In this document: positions 19,166 to 27,659 of the stretch, piece after piece
How the letters are laid out: each line of letters begins with the position of its first letter
Numbering within the stretch: position 1 is the first letter of the stretch
DNA from: Streptomyces nodosus
Lineage (GTDB): Bacteria; Actinomycetota; Actinomycetes; Streptomycetales; Streptomycetaceae
Length of the DNA stretch: 64,000 bases
NCBI RefSeq assembly: GCF_008704995.1
Contig: NZ_CP023747.1
Span: forward strand, 2,878,501-2,942,500
Direction: 5' to 3'
The notes under the pieces: model-generated
Told to the model about the DNA's origin: nothing
Database searches by the model: none
What the model saw: the letters and a program-made list of their open reading frames with translations, nothing else
Made by a program: the position numbers and the translations under genes

Positions 19166-19547
19166 CCAGCCACCCGGCATGAGGACTGCCCCCGCATGCA
19201 CCCCCTCCCGCCGGACGGAGTCCGGCATGCCGCCGGAGGCGGCCCATGGAAGCAGCCCCGACGGCTGGGAGGCGATGATGTCCACCTGGGACCACTGGTC
19301 GGCACACCGGGTGGCATGGCGGCCCTGAGCGCGAACCACCGGTCCGCGCACCGGGTGGCATGGGGACCCTGAGCGGTGGGGAACATCACGGGGGCCGGTG
19401 GCAGCGGGATCGCCGAGGCACGCCGGCATGGGGGTGGCGCGGCTCGGGGGTCCCGCGCACTCCCCGCGCCCCGGGGTCGCCGCGCGACAATGGACGGTGG
19501 CCCATCGAAAGGACGGCGCCACTCGAACCGTACGAGGAGGAGAAGAC
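19166..19547. other. Repeat-bearing intergenic region
   Basis: 382 bp after the helicase gene. It contains the second copy of the 67-bp repeat, a third degenerate 3' part (19346-19373) and a GC-rich inverted repeat around 19210-19245. The ribosome site GAGGAGGAG at 19534-19542 belongs to the next gene. No additional coding region seen. Confidence 0.6.
19256..19322 (+). repeat. Direct repeat copy 2
   Basis: Exact copy of 19093-19159, now outside the gene. A third partial copy (GCGCACCGGGTGGCATGG and the following ACCCTGAGC) lies at about 19346-19373. The layout looks like tandem duplication of the gene's tail. Confidence 0.9.
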
Positions 19548-19913
19548 ATGGCGGAGCCCACGCCGCGTCGGCACGAACCGCGGCTACGCCCCGCGCCCCT
19601 GCTCTTCGAGCCCGCGGATGCGGTCTCCGACCCCGAGCACTTCTTCGACCTGGAGTCGATCGACGACCCGCGGGCCCTGCTGACGCGGGCCACGGAACTG
19701 GCACAGGCCTTTCGCGCGGCGGCGGACCGGGCGGTGGAGTTCCAGGCGATCGCCGCCGCCCAGCTCGCCGATCCCCGCCGCTTCGACCGGCTGACGCCCG
19801 CGGCGATCGCCGAGCGTGCGGAGTGGACCGAGGACTACGCGAAGAAAATGGTGGAGTTCGGCCAGGACCTGCTGCGCGGCACGGACGCCAGCGGACCGGA
19901 GAACCTGGGCTGA
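19548..19913 (+). CDS. Conserved hypothetical Streptomyces protein
   Basis: 121-residue soluble, acidic, helical protein of unknown function. It starts at ATG 19548 with a strong GAGGAGGAG ribosome site. The middle (LLTRATELAQAFRAAADRAVEFQAIAAAQLAD) suggests an amphipathic or coiled helix. No catalytic motif. It looks monocistronic. Confidence 0.75.
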   Translation: MAEPTPRRHEPRLRPAPLLFEPADAVSDPEHFFDLESIDDPRALLTRATELAQAFRAAADRAVEFQAIAAAQLADPRRFDRLTPAAIAERAEWTEDYAKKMVEFGQDLLRGTDASGPENLG

Positions 19914-20066
19914 AAGGTCCGTAGCCGGGGGAACACCCCCACACGACCCCGTACATATGATCGTCTGTTCATATTTCGGGCGCACGATACCCCACCCTCA
20001 CCCTTCTGTCCCGGATTTCCACAACCCTCCGGGACGATTCACTCACTGCGGGTACATCTGACCGGC

Positions 20067-20696
20067 ATGAGCAGTCGAACAACGTTCATCGAGCCCTTCC
20101 GCGCACCCCTCCCCGACCGGTTCGACGTCTCGGACGTCACCTCGGAGGGCGCCGCCTGGCTCGCCTCGGCAGGCACCCATCCGCAAGGCACCCTCGCGCT
20201 CTGGGCCAGGCGCCCCACCGTCCCGGTGGTCCTGCCCTGCGGCACCGCGTTCGACGTCGTCAGCGCCCCCGCGGTCTTCGGGCGCCGGATGCTCGACCGG
20301 CTCTGGGACGAGGGGCCGGGCTCGGGACCCGTCGCCACGCACCGGGGCCGGATGCTGCTGTTCACGGCGCCCGGCACGGCCCGCCGACTGCCGCCGCTGC
20401 TCGACCGGGAGGACCGGGGCGCCCTCACCCGCGCGGTGCCGCCGCTGCTGGGCCACGGCCCGGGCGACACCGTCACCGTGCCCGCGGTCCGGCCCGCCCG
20501 CACCACGGCGACCCACCTCTCCCCTCGCTGGCTGGTGGCGCCCGACACCCGTCACCCGTGGCTCCCGGGCCCCGAGATCGTCCGCTGGGCAGCCGTCCGG
20601 GCCGCCCGTGCGGCCGCCTCGGCCGCCGTACGGATATCGATTTTTCCTCCCGCCGACCTGGGTGCTAAGGTCTACGACGTCAGCAGGCGCCGCTAG
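20067..20696 (+). CDS. Prim-pol-like protein (bifunctional primase/polymerase N-terminal family)
   Basis: 209-residue protein of a group widespread in Streptomyces and usually annotated as bifunctional DNA primase/polymerase-like. The family stretch is WLASAGTHPQGTLALWARRP then PTVPVVLPCGTAFDVVSAP and a second block HRGRMLLFTAPGTA. I see no clear catalytic acidic triad of a functional prim-pol, and it is shorter than replication prim-pols, so activity is doubtful. Its last codons and the TAG stop lie inside the 5' end of the tRNA-Lys gene (20687-20760). Confidence 0.75.
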   Translation: MSSRTTFIEPFRAPLPDRFDVSDVTSEGAAWLASAGTHPQGTLALWARRPTVPVVLPCGTAFDVVSAPAVFGRRMLDRLWDEGPGSGPVATHRGRMLLFTAPGTARRLPPLLDREDRGALTRAVPPLLGHGPGDTVTVPAVRPARTTATHLSPRWLVAPDTRHPWLPGPEIVRWAAVRAARAAASAAVRISIFPPADLGAKVYDVSRRR

Positions 20697-20760
20697 CTCA
20701 GTTGGTTAGAGCAGCTGACTCTTAATCAGCGGGTCCGGGGTTCGAGTCCCTGGCGGCGCA
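20687..20760 (+). tRNA. tRNA-Lys (CTT), copy 1
   Basis: 74-nt cloverleaf: acceptor GCGCCGC/GCGGCGC, D-arm GCTC/GAGC, anticodon loop CTCTTAA giving CTT (20721-20723), T-arm with GGTTCGAGTCC. The CCA is not encoded. Identical to the copies at 26744 and 30163. Confidence 0.97.
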
Positions 20761-20764
20761 CCTT

Positions 20765-20813
20765 GACGAAGGCGGGTCGTGTTCGCGGAGAGCGAGCACG
20801 ACCCGCCTTCGTC
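20765..20813 (+). terminator. Terminator after tRNA-Lys copy 1
   Basis: 17-bp perfect stem (GACGAAGGCGGGTCGTG with its complement at 20797-20813) and 15-nt loop, 4 nt after the tRNA. Confidence 0.8.
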
Positions 20814-20846
20814 GTGCTCCGCACCCACCTCGCCCGGTCTCGCGCC

Positions 20847-22226
20847 TCAGCTCTTTGTGATCTTCACCGTGTACGCCCCGCCCGGTGTCTGGTCCTCCAC
20901 CTCCACCCGTACGCCGTCCCCCGGCACCGTGAAGCTCTCCCCCACGTCCAGCGGGGCGTCCGCCAGCGGCGGGTAGACCGAGGTGGCCCAGCACGCCGAG
21001 GTGTGCGGATGGGCGTCGACGACCTGGACCGGGCCGTCGCCCGAGGCCGCCAGGCTGGTGACGTGATAGAGGAGCACACCCTGTGAGCAGGTCTCGGTGT
21101 CGTTGCCCACCGCCCCCCGCGCCTCGATGGCGAGCACGGTGTCCGGACCGGTCCGCACGACCGCCAGCTTCGTACCGCTCCCCGAACCGAACGCCTCCGT
21201 GCCGACGCCGCCCGCCGCACCCGCCACGCCCCCGCCGCCCGCGGTCTTCGACCCGGAGCTCCAGGGCCTGCCCGCGCTCACCGGCACCTGCGGCACCCCG
21301 GTCGGCCCGGCGCCCAGCGCCTCCAGCGACAGCCGGGTGACCCGGCCCCGTACACACACCACCTGGCGCGGGTCCAGCCAGCCCAGCTTCCACTTGTGCC
21401 AGGCGAACAGATCCGGCGCCAGTCCGAACTGGCTGCCCATGAGGTCCCAGTCGCCGACATAGGTGTCCCAGTCGCCCTTGCCGTCGGTGGGGCGGTGATA
21501 GAGATCCGGCAGATCGAACACGTGCCCGGTCTCATGGGCGAGGACGAGCCGGTCCGGCGGATGCTTCTCGAAGATCGTGACCACCCGGCGGATGTCCGTG
21601 CCGTCGGCGCGCAGCGGGGTCTCGAGGTTGACCACCTTGGTCGCGTCCGAGTCCACTCCGGGGGCGTCCGGATCGGCCACGAAGTACACGATGTCATAGC
21701 GCGAGAAGTCGACCTTCTTGTCCGCCGCGGCGATCGCGTCCCGCAGATACGCGGACCGGCGCTCGGGGTTCCAGTCGCGCCGGACGGCGTACCAGGTGGA
21801 GGCGCGCGGCATCGCGATCCAGCGGCGCAGCGGATGGGGGTGCACCGTGAAGCGGCCGTAGGAGGCGCGCTTGAAGAACCGGTTGGTGTCGGGGAAGTAA
21901 TCCCCGGTCAGCTCGGCGGGAGTGGTCTTCGGCTTGGCGTCCGGAAAGGACAGGAAGATCATGACCGCCTCCACCGGGTGGGTGGGGCGGGTGTAGGCGG
22001 CGTTCCAGGTGTCGAGACCCTCCGAGTGGTGGGCCGGGCTGCGGGTGAGTTCACAGGGCTCGGCCACCGGGTCGGCGAGCGCCGGACCCGTGACCAGTGA
22101 GGTCGCGATGAGGGCCACCATCGAGGTCATCACGGACGCGGTCCTGCGCAGGACGAGCGCCCCGCTCCCGTCATGCCCCTTCGGGACGTCGCGGAGGAAC
22201 GCCTTGAGGGAGAGCGGACGCGGCAC
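20847..22226 (-). CDS. Secreted M6-family metalloprotease
   Basis: 459-residue immune-inhibitor-A-like (M6) metalloprotease. An N-terminal signal region (SVMTSMVALIATSLVTGPALA) suggests export. The family opener VEAVMIFLSFPDAKP is at ~110. The zinc site is LVLAHETGHVFDLPDLY (HExxH with a downstream Asp), followed by the Met-turn-like DWDLMGSQFG. A C-terminal domain of ~170 residues is beta-rich. I start it at GTG 22226, 7 nt after GGAGG; longer frames lack a ribosome site. Likely an extracellular peptidase. Confidence 0.88.
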   Translation of the reverse strand: MPRPLSLKAFLRDVPKGHDGSGALVLRRTASVMTSMVALIATSLVTGPALADPVAEPCELTRSPAHHSEGLDTWNAAYTRPTHPVEAVMIFLSFPDAKPKTTPAELTGDYFPDTNRFFKRASYGRFTVHPHPLRRWIAMPRASTWYAVRRDWNPERRSAYLRDAIAAADKKVDFSRYDIVYFVADPDAPGVDSDATKVVNLETPLRADGTDIRRVVTIFEKHPPDRLVLAHETGHVFDLPDLYHRPTDGKGDWDTYVGDWDLMGSQFGLAPDLFAWHKWKLGWLDPRQVVCVRGRVTRLSLEALGAGPTGVPQVPVSAGRPWSSGSKTAGGGGVAGAAGGVGTEAFGSGSGTKLAVVRTGPDTVLAIEARGAVGNDTETCSQGVLLYHVTSLAASGDGPVQVVDAHPHTSACWATSVYPPLADAPLDVGESFTVPGDGVRVEVEDQTPGGAYTVKITKS

Positions 22227-22687
22227 GACGACCTCCGGGGGCGGTTCGGGTTCCGCACCCAGCTTTGTCGTACTTGTATGACTATGCACTGTTTGTCTGC
22301 ACCGGAAGGGTGAGACACCATCAGCCGGGGGAAAGCCCAGAGGGGAACCGCGACAGCCGGAAGAGGGAAAGTGCGGCGCGGGAGCACGGCAGGACGCACA
22401 AGTTCCGAGGGAGCGACCGACATGGGCCGACACCCCGAATACTCACGGAACGTCACAGTCGAGGCCGGGCCGACAGATCGGGGTCCGGCCTGGGAAGAAA
22501 CGATCTGTCAGAACGCCGGGGGCTTCCGGGACACCGGGCCGTGGCTGCAAGGCGCTGGGGTCAGCCTCTATGATCGGCACACTTTCCTGCGCGAACACAG
22601 CCGGTACGTCCGCCCGACATGCGGCCGTCGGCCCCGACGGGACCCACGAGATCCGTACGAAGAACGAGTGCACTGCGGGAGCGAGTG
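22227..22687. other. Divergent intergenic region
   Basis: 461 bp between the M6 protease and the GGDEF-EAL gene. An A/T-rich patch at ~22262-22300 may hold the protease promoter. TATGAT at 22569-22574 is a plausible -10 hexamer for the GGDEF-EAL gene, but its -35 is unclear. The purine-rich stretch 22320-22420 could fold, but I cannot match it to a riboswitch class. No gene called. Confidence 0.45.
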
Positions 22688-24577
22688 GTGAGCGGAACGT
22701 CCGAAGGGCCGGCGCCCGCGAAGGACCTCGTCGACCGGGCCGTCACCGAGAGCCACAAAGGCACGGCGTCCGCCACTCCCCGGCCACCCTCCCTCCCCGA
22801 GCTGCCGCCGATCGCGCCGGCCGCCGCGCCGTCCCCGGCCATGGACCGTCCGCCCTCCCTCCTCGGCGCCGCGTTCACCGCCGCGCCGCTCGCCATGGCG
22901 GTCGTCGGCCGGGACGGTCTGGTCCTCACCGCCAACGAGGCGCTGGGCACGCTGCTGGGCACCGACGCGGCGGGGCTGGCCGGGAGGGCCGCCGCCGATC
23001 TGGTCGGTCTGTCCTCGGAGGCCCCGACCCGGCACGCCTACCTCGAGGTGCTGGGCGGCCACGAGGACCGGCTGCGCTGCACGCGCCGACTGAAGCACCC
23101 CGACGGCCGTTCGCTCTGGATCCAGGTGACCGTCACCGCCCTGCCCGAGGCCGCGCAGGCGGTGCTGCTCTCGGTCTGCGACATCAGCGCCCGCCGTGAA
23201 CTCCAGCGGCGGCTGCGGCACTTGCAGATGCACGACCCGGTGACCCGGCTCCCCAACCGCACCCTGTTCTTCGAGCGGCTGACGGCGGTGCTGGAGGCGG
23301 AGTCCTGTGCCGACGGCGGCACCGGCCGGATCGGACTGTGCTATCTGGACCTCGACGGCTTCAAGGCCGTCAACGACACGCTCGGCCATCGCGTCGGCGA
23401 CCGGCTGCTGGCGGCCGTCGCCGAACGGCTGACGCACTGCGCTGACGAGGCGGGCCGGGCGAGAGCCGCCGCTCCTCTGGTGGCCAGGCTGGGCGGCGAC
23501 GAGTTCGCCGTGCTGGTGGAGGACTCGACGGGCACCGATCAGCTCGCCGAGCTGGCCGAGTCCCTGCTCCTCGCGCTCCAGACGCCGTTCGACCTGTCCG
23601 GGCAGCGGCTGTCCGTGTCGGCGTCCATCGGCGTCGTGGAGCGGCATGCGGCCGGCACCACGGCGACCGGGCTGATGCAGGCCGCCGACACCACGCTGTA
23701 CTGGGCGAAGGCCGACGGGAAGTCCCGCTGGACTCTCTTCGACCCCGAGCGCAACGCCCACCGGATGACCCGTCAGGCGCTGTCCTCCGGTCTGCGCCCG
23801 GCCGTCGAACGGGGCGAGTTCGCCCTGGAGTACCAGCCGCTGGTCGGCATGGAGGACGGGCGGGTGCACGGGGTCGAGGCGCTGGTGCGCTGGCACCACC
23901 CCCAGTTCGGCAGGCTGACGCCGAATCGGTTCATCGGTCTCGCGGAGGAGGACGGCTCGATCGTGCAGCTCGGCCGCTGGGCGCTGCGGACCGCCTGCCG
24001 TCAGGCGCGCCGCTGGCAGCTGGAACGCCCCGCCGAGCCACCGCTCTTCGTCAGTGTGAATGTGGCGGTGCGCCAGATCTGGGACTCCGACCTGGTGGCG
24101 GACGTGGCGAAGGTCCTCGCGGAGACCGGACTGGCCCCGCATCTGCTCCAGCTGGAGCTGACCGAGTCCGCGGTCATGGGCTCGGCGGGCCGTCCCCTCC
24201 AGACCCTGACGGCGCTCAGCGACATGGGGGTGCGGATCGCCATCGACGACTTCGGCACCGGCTACTCCAACCTGGCCTATCTCAGCCGGCTTCCGGTGTC
24301 GGCGCTGAAGCTGGACGGATCGTTCGTCCGCGGCTTCCAGTACGAGGGGAGCGGCACCCGTCCGAACCCGGCCGACGAGGTCATCGTCGAAGCCATGATC
24401 CAGCTCGCCCACCGGCTGGGGCTGACGGTGACCGCCGAGTGTGTGGAGACCTCCGCCCAGGCCTCCCGGCTGCGGCGGATCGGCTGTGACACCGGTCAGG
24501 GGTGGCTCTACTCGCGACCGGTGCCGCCGGACCGCATCCCCGCGCTGGTGGAGGCGGAGGGCTGCCGTCGCTCCTGA
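22688..24577 (+). CDS. PAS-GGDEF-EAL cyclic-di-GMP protein
   Basis: 629-residue cytoplasmic protein. A disordered N-terminus is followed by a PAS domain (~50-170, AAFTAAPLAMAVVGRDGLVL), a GGDEF domain with intact signature (LGGDEFAVLVE at ~265) and an EAL domain with VEALVRWHHP and the DDFGTGYSNL loop. Both catalytic motifs look intact, so it may make and break c-di-GMP, as known for Streptomyces RmdA-type proteins. Such enzymes tune BldD and development. GTG 22688 has GGGAG 6 nt upstream. Confidence 0.9.
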   Translation: MSGTSEGPAPAKDLVDRAVTESHKGTASATPRPPSLPELPPIAPAAAPSPAMDRPPSLLGAAFTAAPLAMAVVGRDGLVLTANEALGTLLGTDAAGLAGRAAADLVGLSSEAPTRHAYLEVLGGHEDRLRCTRRLKHPDGRSLWIQVTVTALPEAAQAVLLSVCDISARRELQRRLRHLQMHDPVTRLPNRTLFFERLTAVLEAESCADGGTGRIGLCYLDLDGFKAVNDTLGHRVGDRLLAAVAERLTHCADEAGRARAAAPLVARLGGDEFAVLVEDSTGTDQLAELAESLLLALQTPFDLSGQRLSVSASIGVVERHAAGTTATGLMQAADTTLYWAKADGKSRWTLFDPERNAHRMTRQALSSGLRPAVERGEFALEYQPLVGMEDGRVHGVEALVRWHHPQFGRLTPNRFIGLAEEDGSIVQLGRWALRTACRQARRWQLERPAEPPLFVSVNVAVRQIWDSDLVADVAKVLAETGLAPHLLQLELTESAVMGSAGRPLQTLTALSDMGVRIAIDDFGTGYSNLAYLSRLPVSALKLDGSFVRGFQYEGSGTRPNPADEVIVEAMIQLAHRLGLTVTAECVETSAQASRLRRIGCDTGQGWLYSRPVPPDRIPALVEAEGCRRS

Positions 24578-24601
24578 CGGGGACGGCGCCCGTCAGGAGC
24601 G
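24569..24601. terminator. Bidirectional hairpin terminator
   Basis: 13-bp perfect stem (CGCTCCTGACGGG and complement), 7-nt loop, straddling the stop of the GGDEF-EAL gene just before the convergent flavin-oxidoreductase gene. Confidence 0.7.
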
Positions 24602-24607
24602 GCGCGC

Positions 24608-25690
24608 TCAGGCGGCGGGCAGCCCGTAGGCGTCCGCGACGAGTTCGTAGGAGCGCAGCCGGGCCTCGCCGCCATGGGCGTTGGCGGTGAGCATCAACTC
24701 GTCGGCCCCGGTGCGCTTGTGGAGATCGTCGAGACCGGAGCGGACCTCGTCCGGGGTGCCATGGACCACATTGGCGGTCCAGCTCTCGAAGAACTCCTCC
24801 TCCAGCGGCCCGAACTCGTACGCCTCCGCCTCCTCGGGGGTGGGGACGAGACCGGGCCGGCCCCGGCGCAGCCGCAGCATGTTCAGGGCGGCGGCCTTCA
24901 CCTGGCGGCGGGCCTCCTTCTCGTCCTCGGCGGCGAAGGCGGCGACGCCGATGAGGGCGTAGGGAGCGTCCAGCACCGCGGACGGCCGGAAGGAGTCGCG
25001 GTACAGATCGAGCGCCGGGACGGTGTTCTGCGCCGAGAAGTGGTGCGCGAAGGCGAAGGGCAGGCCGAGCATGCCGGCCAGGCGGGCGCTGAAGCCGGAG
25101 GAGCCGAGCAGCCAGACCGGTGGGCGGTGCGGGGACTGCACACCGCCGGGCGAGGTGGCCTGGACCGGGCCCGGTACGGCGTGGATGCGGGCGTAGGGGT
25201 GGCCGTCCGGGAAGTCGTCGTCGAGGAAGCGGATCAGCTCGGTGAGCTGCTGGGGGAAGTCGTCGGCGCCCTCGTTCAGCCGGTCGGTGCGGCGTAGCGC
25301 GGCGGCCGTGGCGCCGTCGGTGCCCGGGGCGCGGCCGAGGCCCAGGTCGATACGGCCGGGGGCCATCGCCTCCAGCGTGCCGAACTGCTCCGCGATCACC
25401 AGCGGGGCGTGGTTGGGGAGCATCACTCCGCCCGAGCCGAGACGGATGCGCTCCGTGTGGGCGGCGAGATGGGCGAGGATCACGGCGGGTGAGGAGGACG
25501 CCACACCCGGCATGGAGTGGTGCTCGGCGACCCAGAAGCGGTGGAAGCCGCGGGACTCGGCGAGGCGGGACAGGGCGACGCTGGTGCGGAGGGCCTCGGT
25601 GGCGGTATGGCCCGCACCGACCGTGACCAGGTCAAGTACGGACAGGGGAACGGGCGCCCTGCCCCGTGCCGTGCCTCGGATCTCGTCCAC
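24608..25690 (-). CDS. LLM-class flavin-dependent oxidoreductase
   Basis: 360-residue luciferase-like monooxygenase family protein (MsnO8/CAI-like subgroup). It shows SVLDLVTVGAGHTATEALR at the start, RFWVAEHHSMPGVASSSP, and RIRLGSGGVMLPNHAPL with ERFGTLEA-like following segment (AEQFGTLEAMAPGRIDLGLG). It should bind FMN or F420; the substrate is unknown. GTG 25690 was chosen because GGAGG sits 7 nt upstream. It heads its own unit, with the isomerase-like gene just upstream on the same strand. Confidence 0.87.
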   Translation of the reverse strand: MDEIRGTARGRAPVPLSVLDLVTVGAGHTATEALRTSVALSRLAESRGFHRFWVAEHHSMPGVASSSPAVILAHLAAHTERIRLGSGGVMLPNHAPLVIAEQFGTLEAMAPGRIDLGLGRAPGTDGATAAALRRTDRLNEGADDFPQQLTELIRFLDDDFPDGHPYARIHAVPGPVQATSPGGVQSPHRPPVWLLGSSGFSARLAGMLGLPFAFAHHFSAQNTVPALDLYRDSFRPSAVLDAPYALIGVAAFAAEDEKEARRQVKAAALNMLRLRRGRPGLVPTPEEAEAYEFGPLEEEFFESWTANVVHGTPDEVRSGLDDLHKRTGADELMLTANAHGGEARLRSYELVADAYGLPAA

Positions 25691-25793
25691 CGAAATGCCT
25701 CCCGCGTACGCGTGTCTCTCCCGCGCCCCAACAGGAGGCATCCCCCTCTTATTCCCCGCGCCCCGGTGCTCCCGGGCCCCACGGGGCGGGCTG

Positions 25794-26492
25794 TCACACC
25801 TGGACGATCGGTTCCCGGCTGAACAGACTCCCCAGGTTGGGCGCGTTCACCCGGCGGTCCACCAGCCTCAGGCCCTCCCACACCGTGACCTGGTTCGCGG
25901 TGAGGACCGGCTTGGCCAGCTCGCTCTCGAGTGCCACCAGATGGGCGACCGTGTGCAGCCCGGTTCCGGGGATCAGTACGGCGTCCGCGGCGGTGTGATC
26001 GCCCTCGTGGGCGAGCGCCAGCACCTCCTTCGCGCCCCAGTCGGCCGCCTCGGTCGCGCCGGCGCCTCCCGCGCCGCGCACCGACACCACCTCGATGTCC
26101 GCCGCTTGCAGGAACCCGGCGAAGAGGGCCGCCGTGTCCTGCGGGTACGGCGCCGCGACCGCCACCCGCCGGGCGCCGATCTCCCGTACCGCGTGCAGAA
26201 AGGCGAAGGAGGTGGCGGAGGCCGGCATCCCGGCCGCCCGCGCGAGGGTGCGCACCCGCTCATGGGCCTCGTCCCGGCCGTGCGCGAAGCTCCCCCTGGT
26301 GGAGGCCCAGACCACCGCCTCGGCGCCGGCCAGGCGCAGCTCCTCCACCCCTTCCGCGAGCTGCCGGGCGGAGGCCTCCGGGGCACCGGTGTGCACCAGG
26401 TCCAGCCGGATGTCGCTGGCCAGCAGCTGCTCGATGCGCGGATAGTCGTCCGCGGCCTGGTGGCCCGGGTAGAGGAATCCGAGTGCGGTCAT
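25794..26492 (-). CDS. Maleate cis-trans isomerase / Asp-Glu racemase superfamily protein
   Basis: 232-residue protein of the maleate isomerase/arylmalonate decarboxylase group. The start LGFLYPGHQAADDYPRIEQLL and the segment ELRLAGAEAVVWASTRGSFAHG fit the family. In typical maleate isomerases a catalytic cysteine is expected at the first site; here the corresponding position appears to be Ser/Thr (WASTRGS), and no cysteine is visible in the protein. The chemistry may therefore differ. It starts at ATG 26492. Confidence 0.75.
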   Translation of the reverse strand: MTALGFLYPGHQAADDYPRIEQLLASDIRLDLVHTGAPEASARQLAEGVEELRLAGAEAVVWASTRGSFAHGRDEAHERVRTLARAAGMPASATSFAFLHAVREIGARRVAVAAPYPQDTAALFAGFLQAADIEVVSVRGAGGAGATEAADWGAKEVLALAHEGDHTAADAVLIPGTGLHTVAHLVALESELAKPVLTANQVTVWEGLRLVDRRVNAPNLGSLFSREPIVQV

Positions 26493-26743
26493 GCCCAACC
26501 TTCCTGTTCTTCCGGCCGTACGGGCCCGGGTGCGCTGCGCTGCCCTGTCGAGCAGAGCCTGATGGGGACCCGGGGCCCGGGTACCCAGCTGACGCGGGGC
26601 AGTCCCCGGCATCACCCGGTCGGCCGCGGCCCCCTGGGCCGGTCCCGGTGGCGCCCGCCGTCCGCGGGTGGTCATCAGCACCCCCGCGGACCAGGTAGTA
26701 TTTCGTCCGTCGCCGCTCGCGAGAGCGAAGAGCGACCGAGTCT

Positions 26744-26817
26744 GCGCCGCTAGCTCAGTTGGTTAGAGCAGCTGACTCTTAATCAGCGGGTCCGGGGTTC
26801 GAGTCCCTGGCGGCGCA
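26744..26817 (+). tRNA. tRNA-Lys (CTT), copy 2
   Basis: Identical 74-nt gene to the copy at 20687. It lies between the isomerase-like gene and the convergent LPMO gene. A TAGTAT hexamer at 26696-26701 is a plausible -10 element. Confidence 0.97.
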
Positions 26818-26823
26818 CATATG

Positions 26824-26855
26824 AGGGGCCCCTCGCGAGAGCGAGGGGCCCTTTT
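26824..26855 (+). terminator. Intrinsic terminator after tRNA-Lys copy 2
   Basis: 11-bp stem (GGGCCCCTCGC / GCGAGGGGCCC), GAGA tetraloop and a TTTT run, a canonical intrinsic terminator 6 nt after the tRNA. Confidence 0.85.
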
Positions 26856-26923
26856 CGCGTCCGCGCCGGGAGCGCGTGACCGCGCTCCCGGGACGGACAC
26901 GGGAGAAGACGACGGGGCGCCGG

Positions 26924-27541
26924 TCAGAAGGTGACGTCCGCGCACGAGTAGAACGCGTTGCCGGTGTCCGCGATCGTCCACACCCCGAGGATGACGTGGT
27001 GCCCGCTGAGTCCGCTCGGCAGGGTGCCGGAGTGGCTGAGCGTGGACGGCGGACGCTGGTTGTTGTACGGGACCGTCAGGAACGGGGTGGTGTTCAGGTC
27101 GGCCCGGGTCAGGGCGTGGTTCTGGTTCCAGCCCTGCTTGGTGACGTAGTACGAGAAGTCGGTCGTCGCATGCGAGGCGGTGAACTGCCAGCGGAAGGAG
27201 TAGCTCTGCCCGCCGCTCACCTTGGTCGTGGGCCAGTCCGCCCCCGAGGGCGTCCTGGGCTGGTCGAGCGCGCCGAAGTTGGTGTGGTTCCCCGAGCAGA
27301 TCCGGCCGTCGCTCGGTCCGGCCGCCGGGAAGCCCTTCGGGCCCTCGACGCTCTGGGGCTCCCACTGGATGTCACCGCAGCCGCTGACGGCGCCGTTCGC
27401 GCACAGCTTCTGCCGGCTGAGGGGCTGGTCGGTGTAGCCGTGGGCGCTCGCGCCGCCGCTGGAGAGCACAAAGGTGCCCGCGGTGGCGAGACCGATCATG
27501 GCCGCGTACCACTTCGTCTTCCGGGTCGTACGGATGCGCAT
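26924..27541 (-). CDS. AA10 lytic polysaccharide monooxygenase (LpmP-like)
   Basis: 205-residue secreted copper enzyme, single AA10 domain without a carbohydrate-binding module. The signal peptide ends ...GGASA before HGYTDQPLSR, so the mature protein begins with the histidine that supplies the N-terminal half of the copper brace. The second copper histidine is in FTASHATTDFSYY, and the axial aromatic is near NAFYSCADV. Four cysteines suit two disulfides. In S. coelicolor an LPMO (LpmP) is encoded just upstream of cslA-glxA and acts in glycan deposition at hyphal tips; position and neighbours match. A DasR-type operator lies upstream. Confidence 0.92.
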   Translation of the reverse strand: MRIRTTRKTKWYAAMIGLATAGTFVLSSGGASAHGYTDQPLSRQKLCANGAVSGCGDIQWEPQSVEGPKGFPAAGPSDGRICSGNHTNFGALDQPRTPSGADWPTTKVSGGQSYSFRWQFTASHATTDFSYYVTKQGWNQNHALTRADLNTTPFLTVPYNNQRPPSTLSHSGTLPSGLSGHHVILGVWTIADTGNAFYSCADVTF

Positions 27542-27590
27542 GCTGCCGCTCCTGGAGATGTGGGGGAGGTCCTTGAGCCGTGCGCGCGCT

Positions 27591-27609
27591 GTTCAGGTCT
27601 AGACCAAGT
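27591..27609 (-). promoter_or_regulatory. Putative DasR operator (dre) upstream of LPMO
   Basis: On the minus strand the site reads ACTTGGTCTAGACCTGAAC, with a perfect GGTCTAGACC core. The DasR consensus is a palindrome built on TGGTCTAGACCA. It sits ~50-68 nt upstream of the LPMO start codon, a promoter-proximal position. Confidence 0.75.
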
Positions 27610-27659
27610 CACAGACTAGGGCCGGGAGTTGAACATGTCCATACCAATTCGAGACGCAC

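Noticed and set aside
19093..19373. Transposon ends at the 67-bp duplication
   Set aside because: No inverted repeats at the edges, no transposase and no target-site duplication; better explained by tandem duplication.
22310..22420. Possible riboswitch or structured leader
   Set aside because: Purine-rich with GGGGAACC-like words, but I could not fit it to the c-di-GMP, c-di-AMP or cobalamin consensus.
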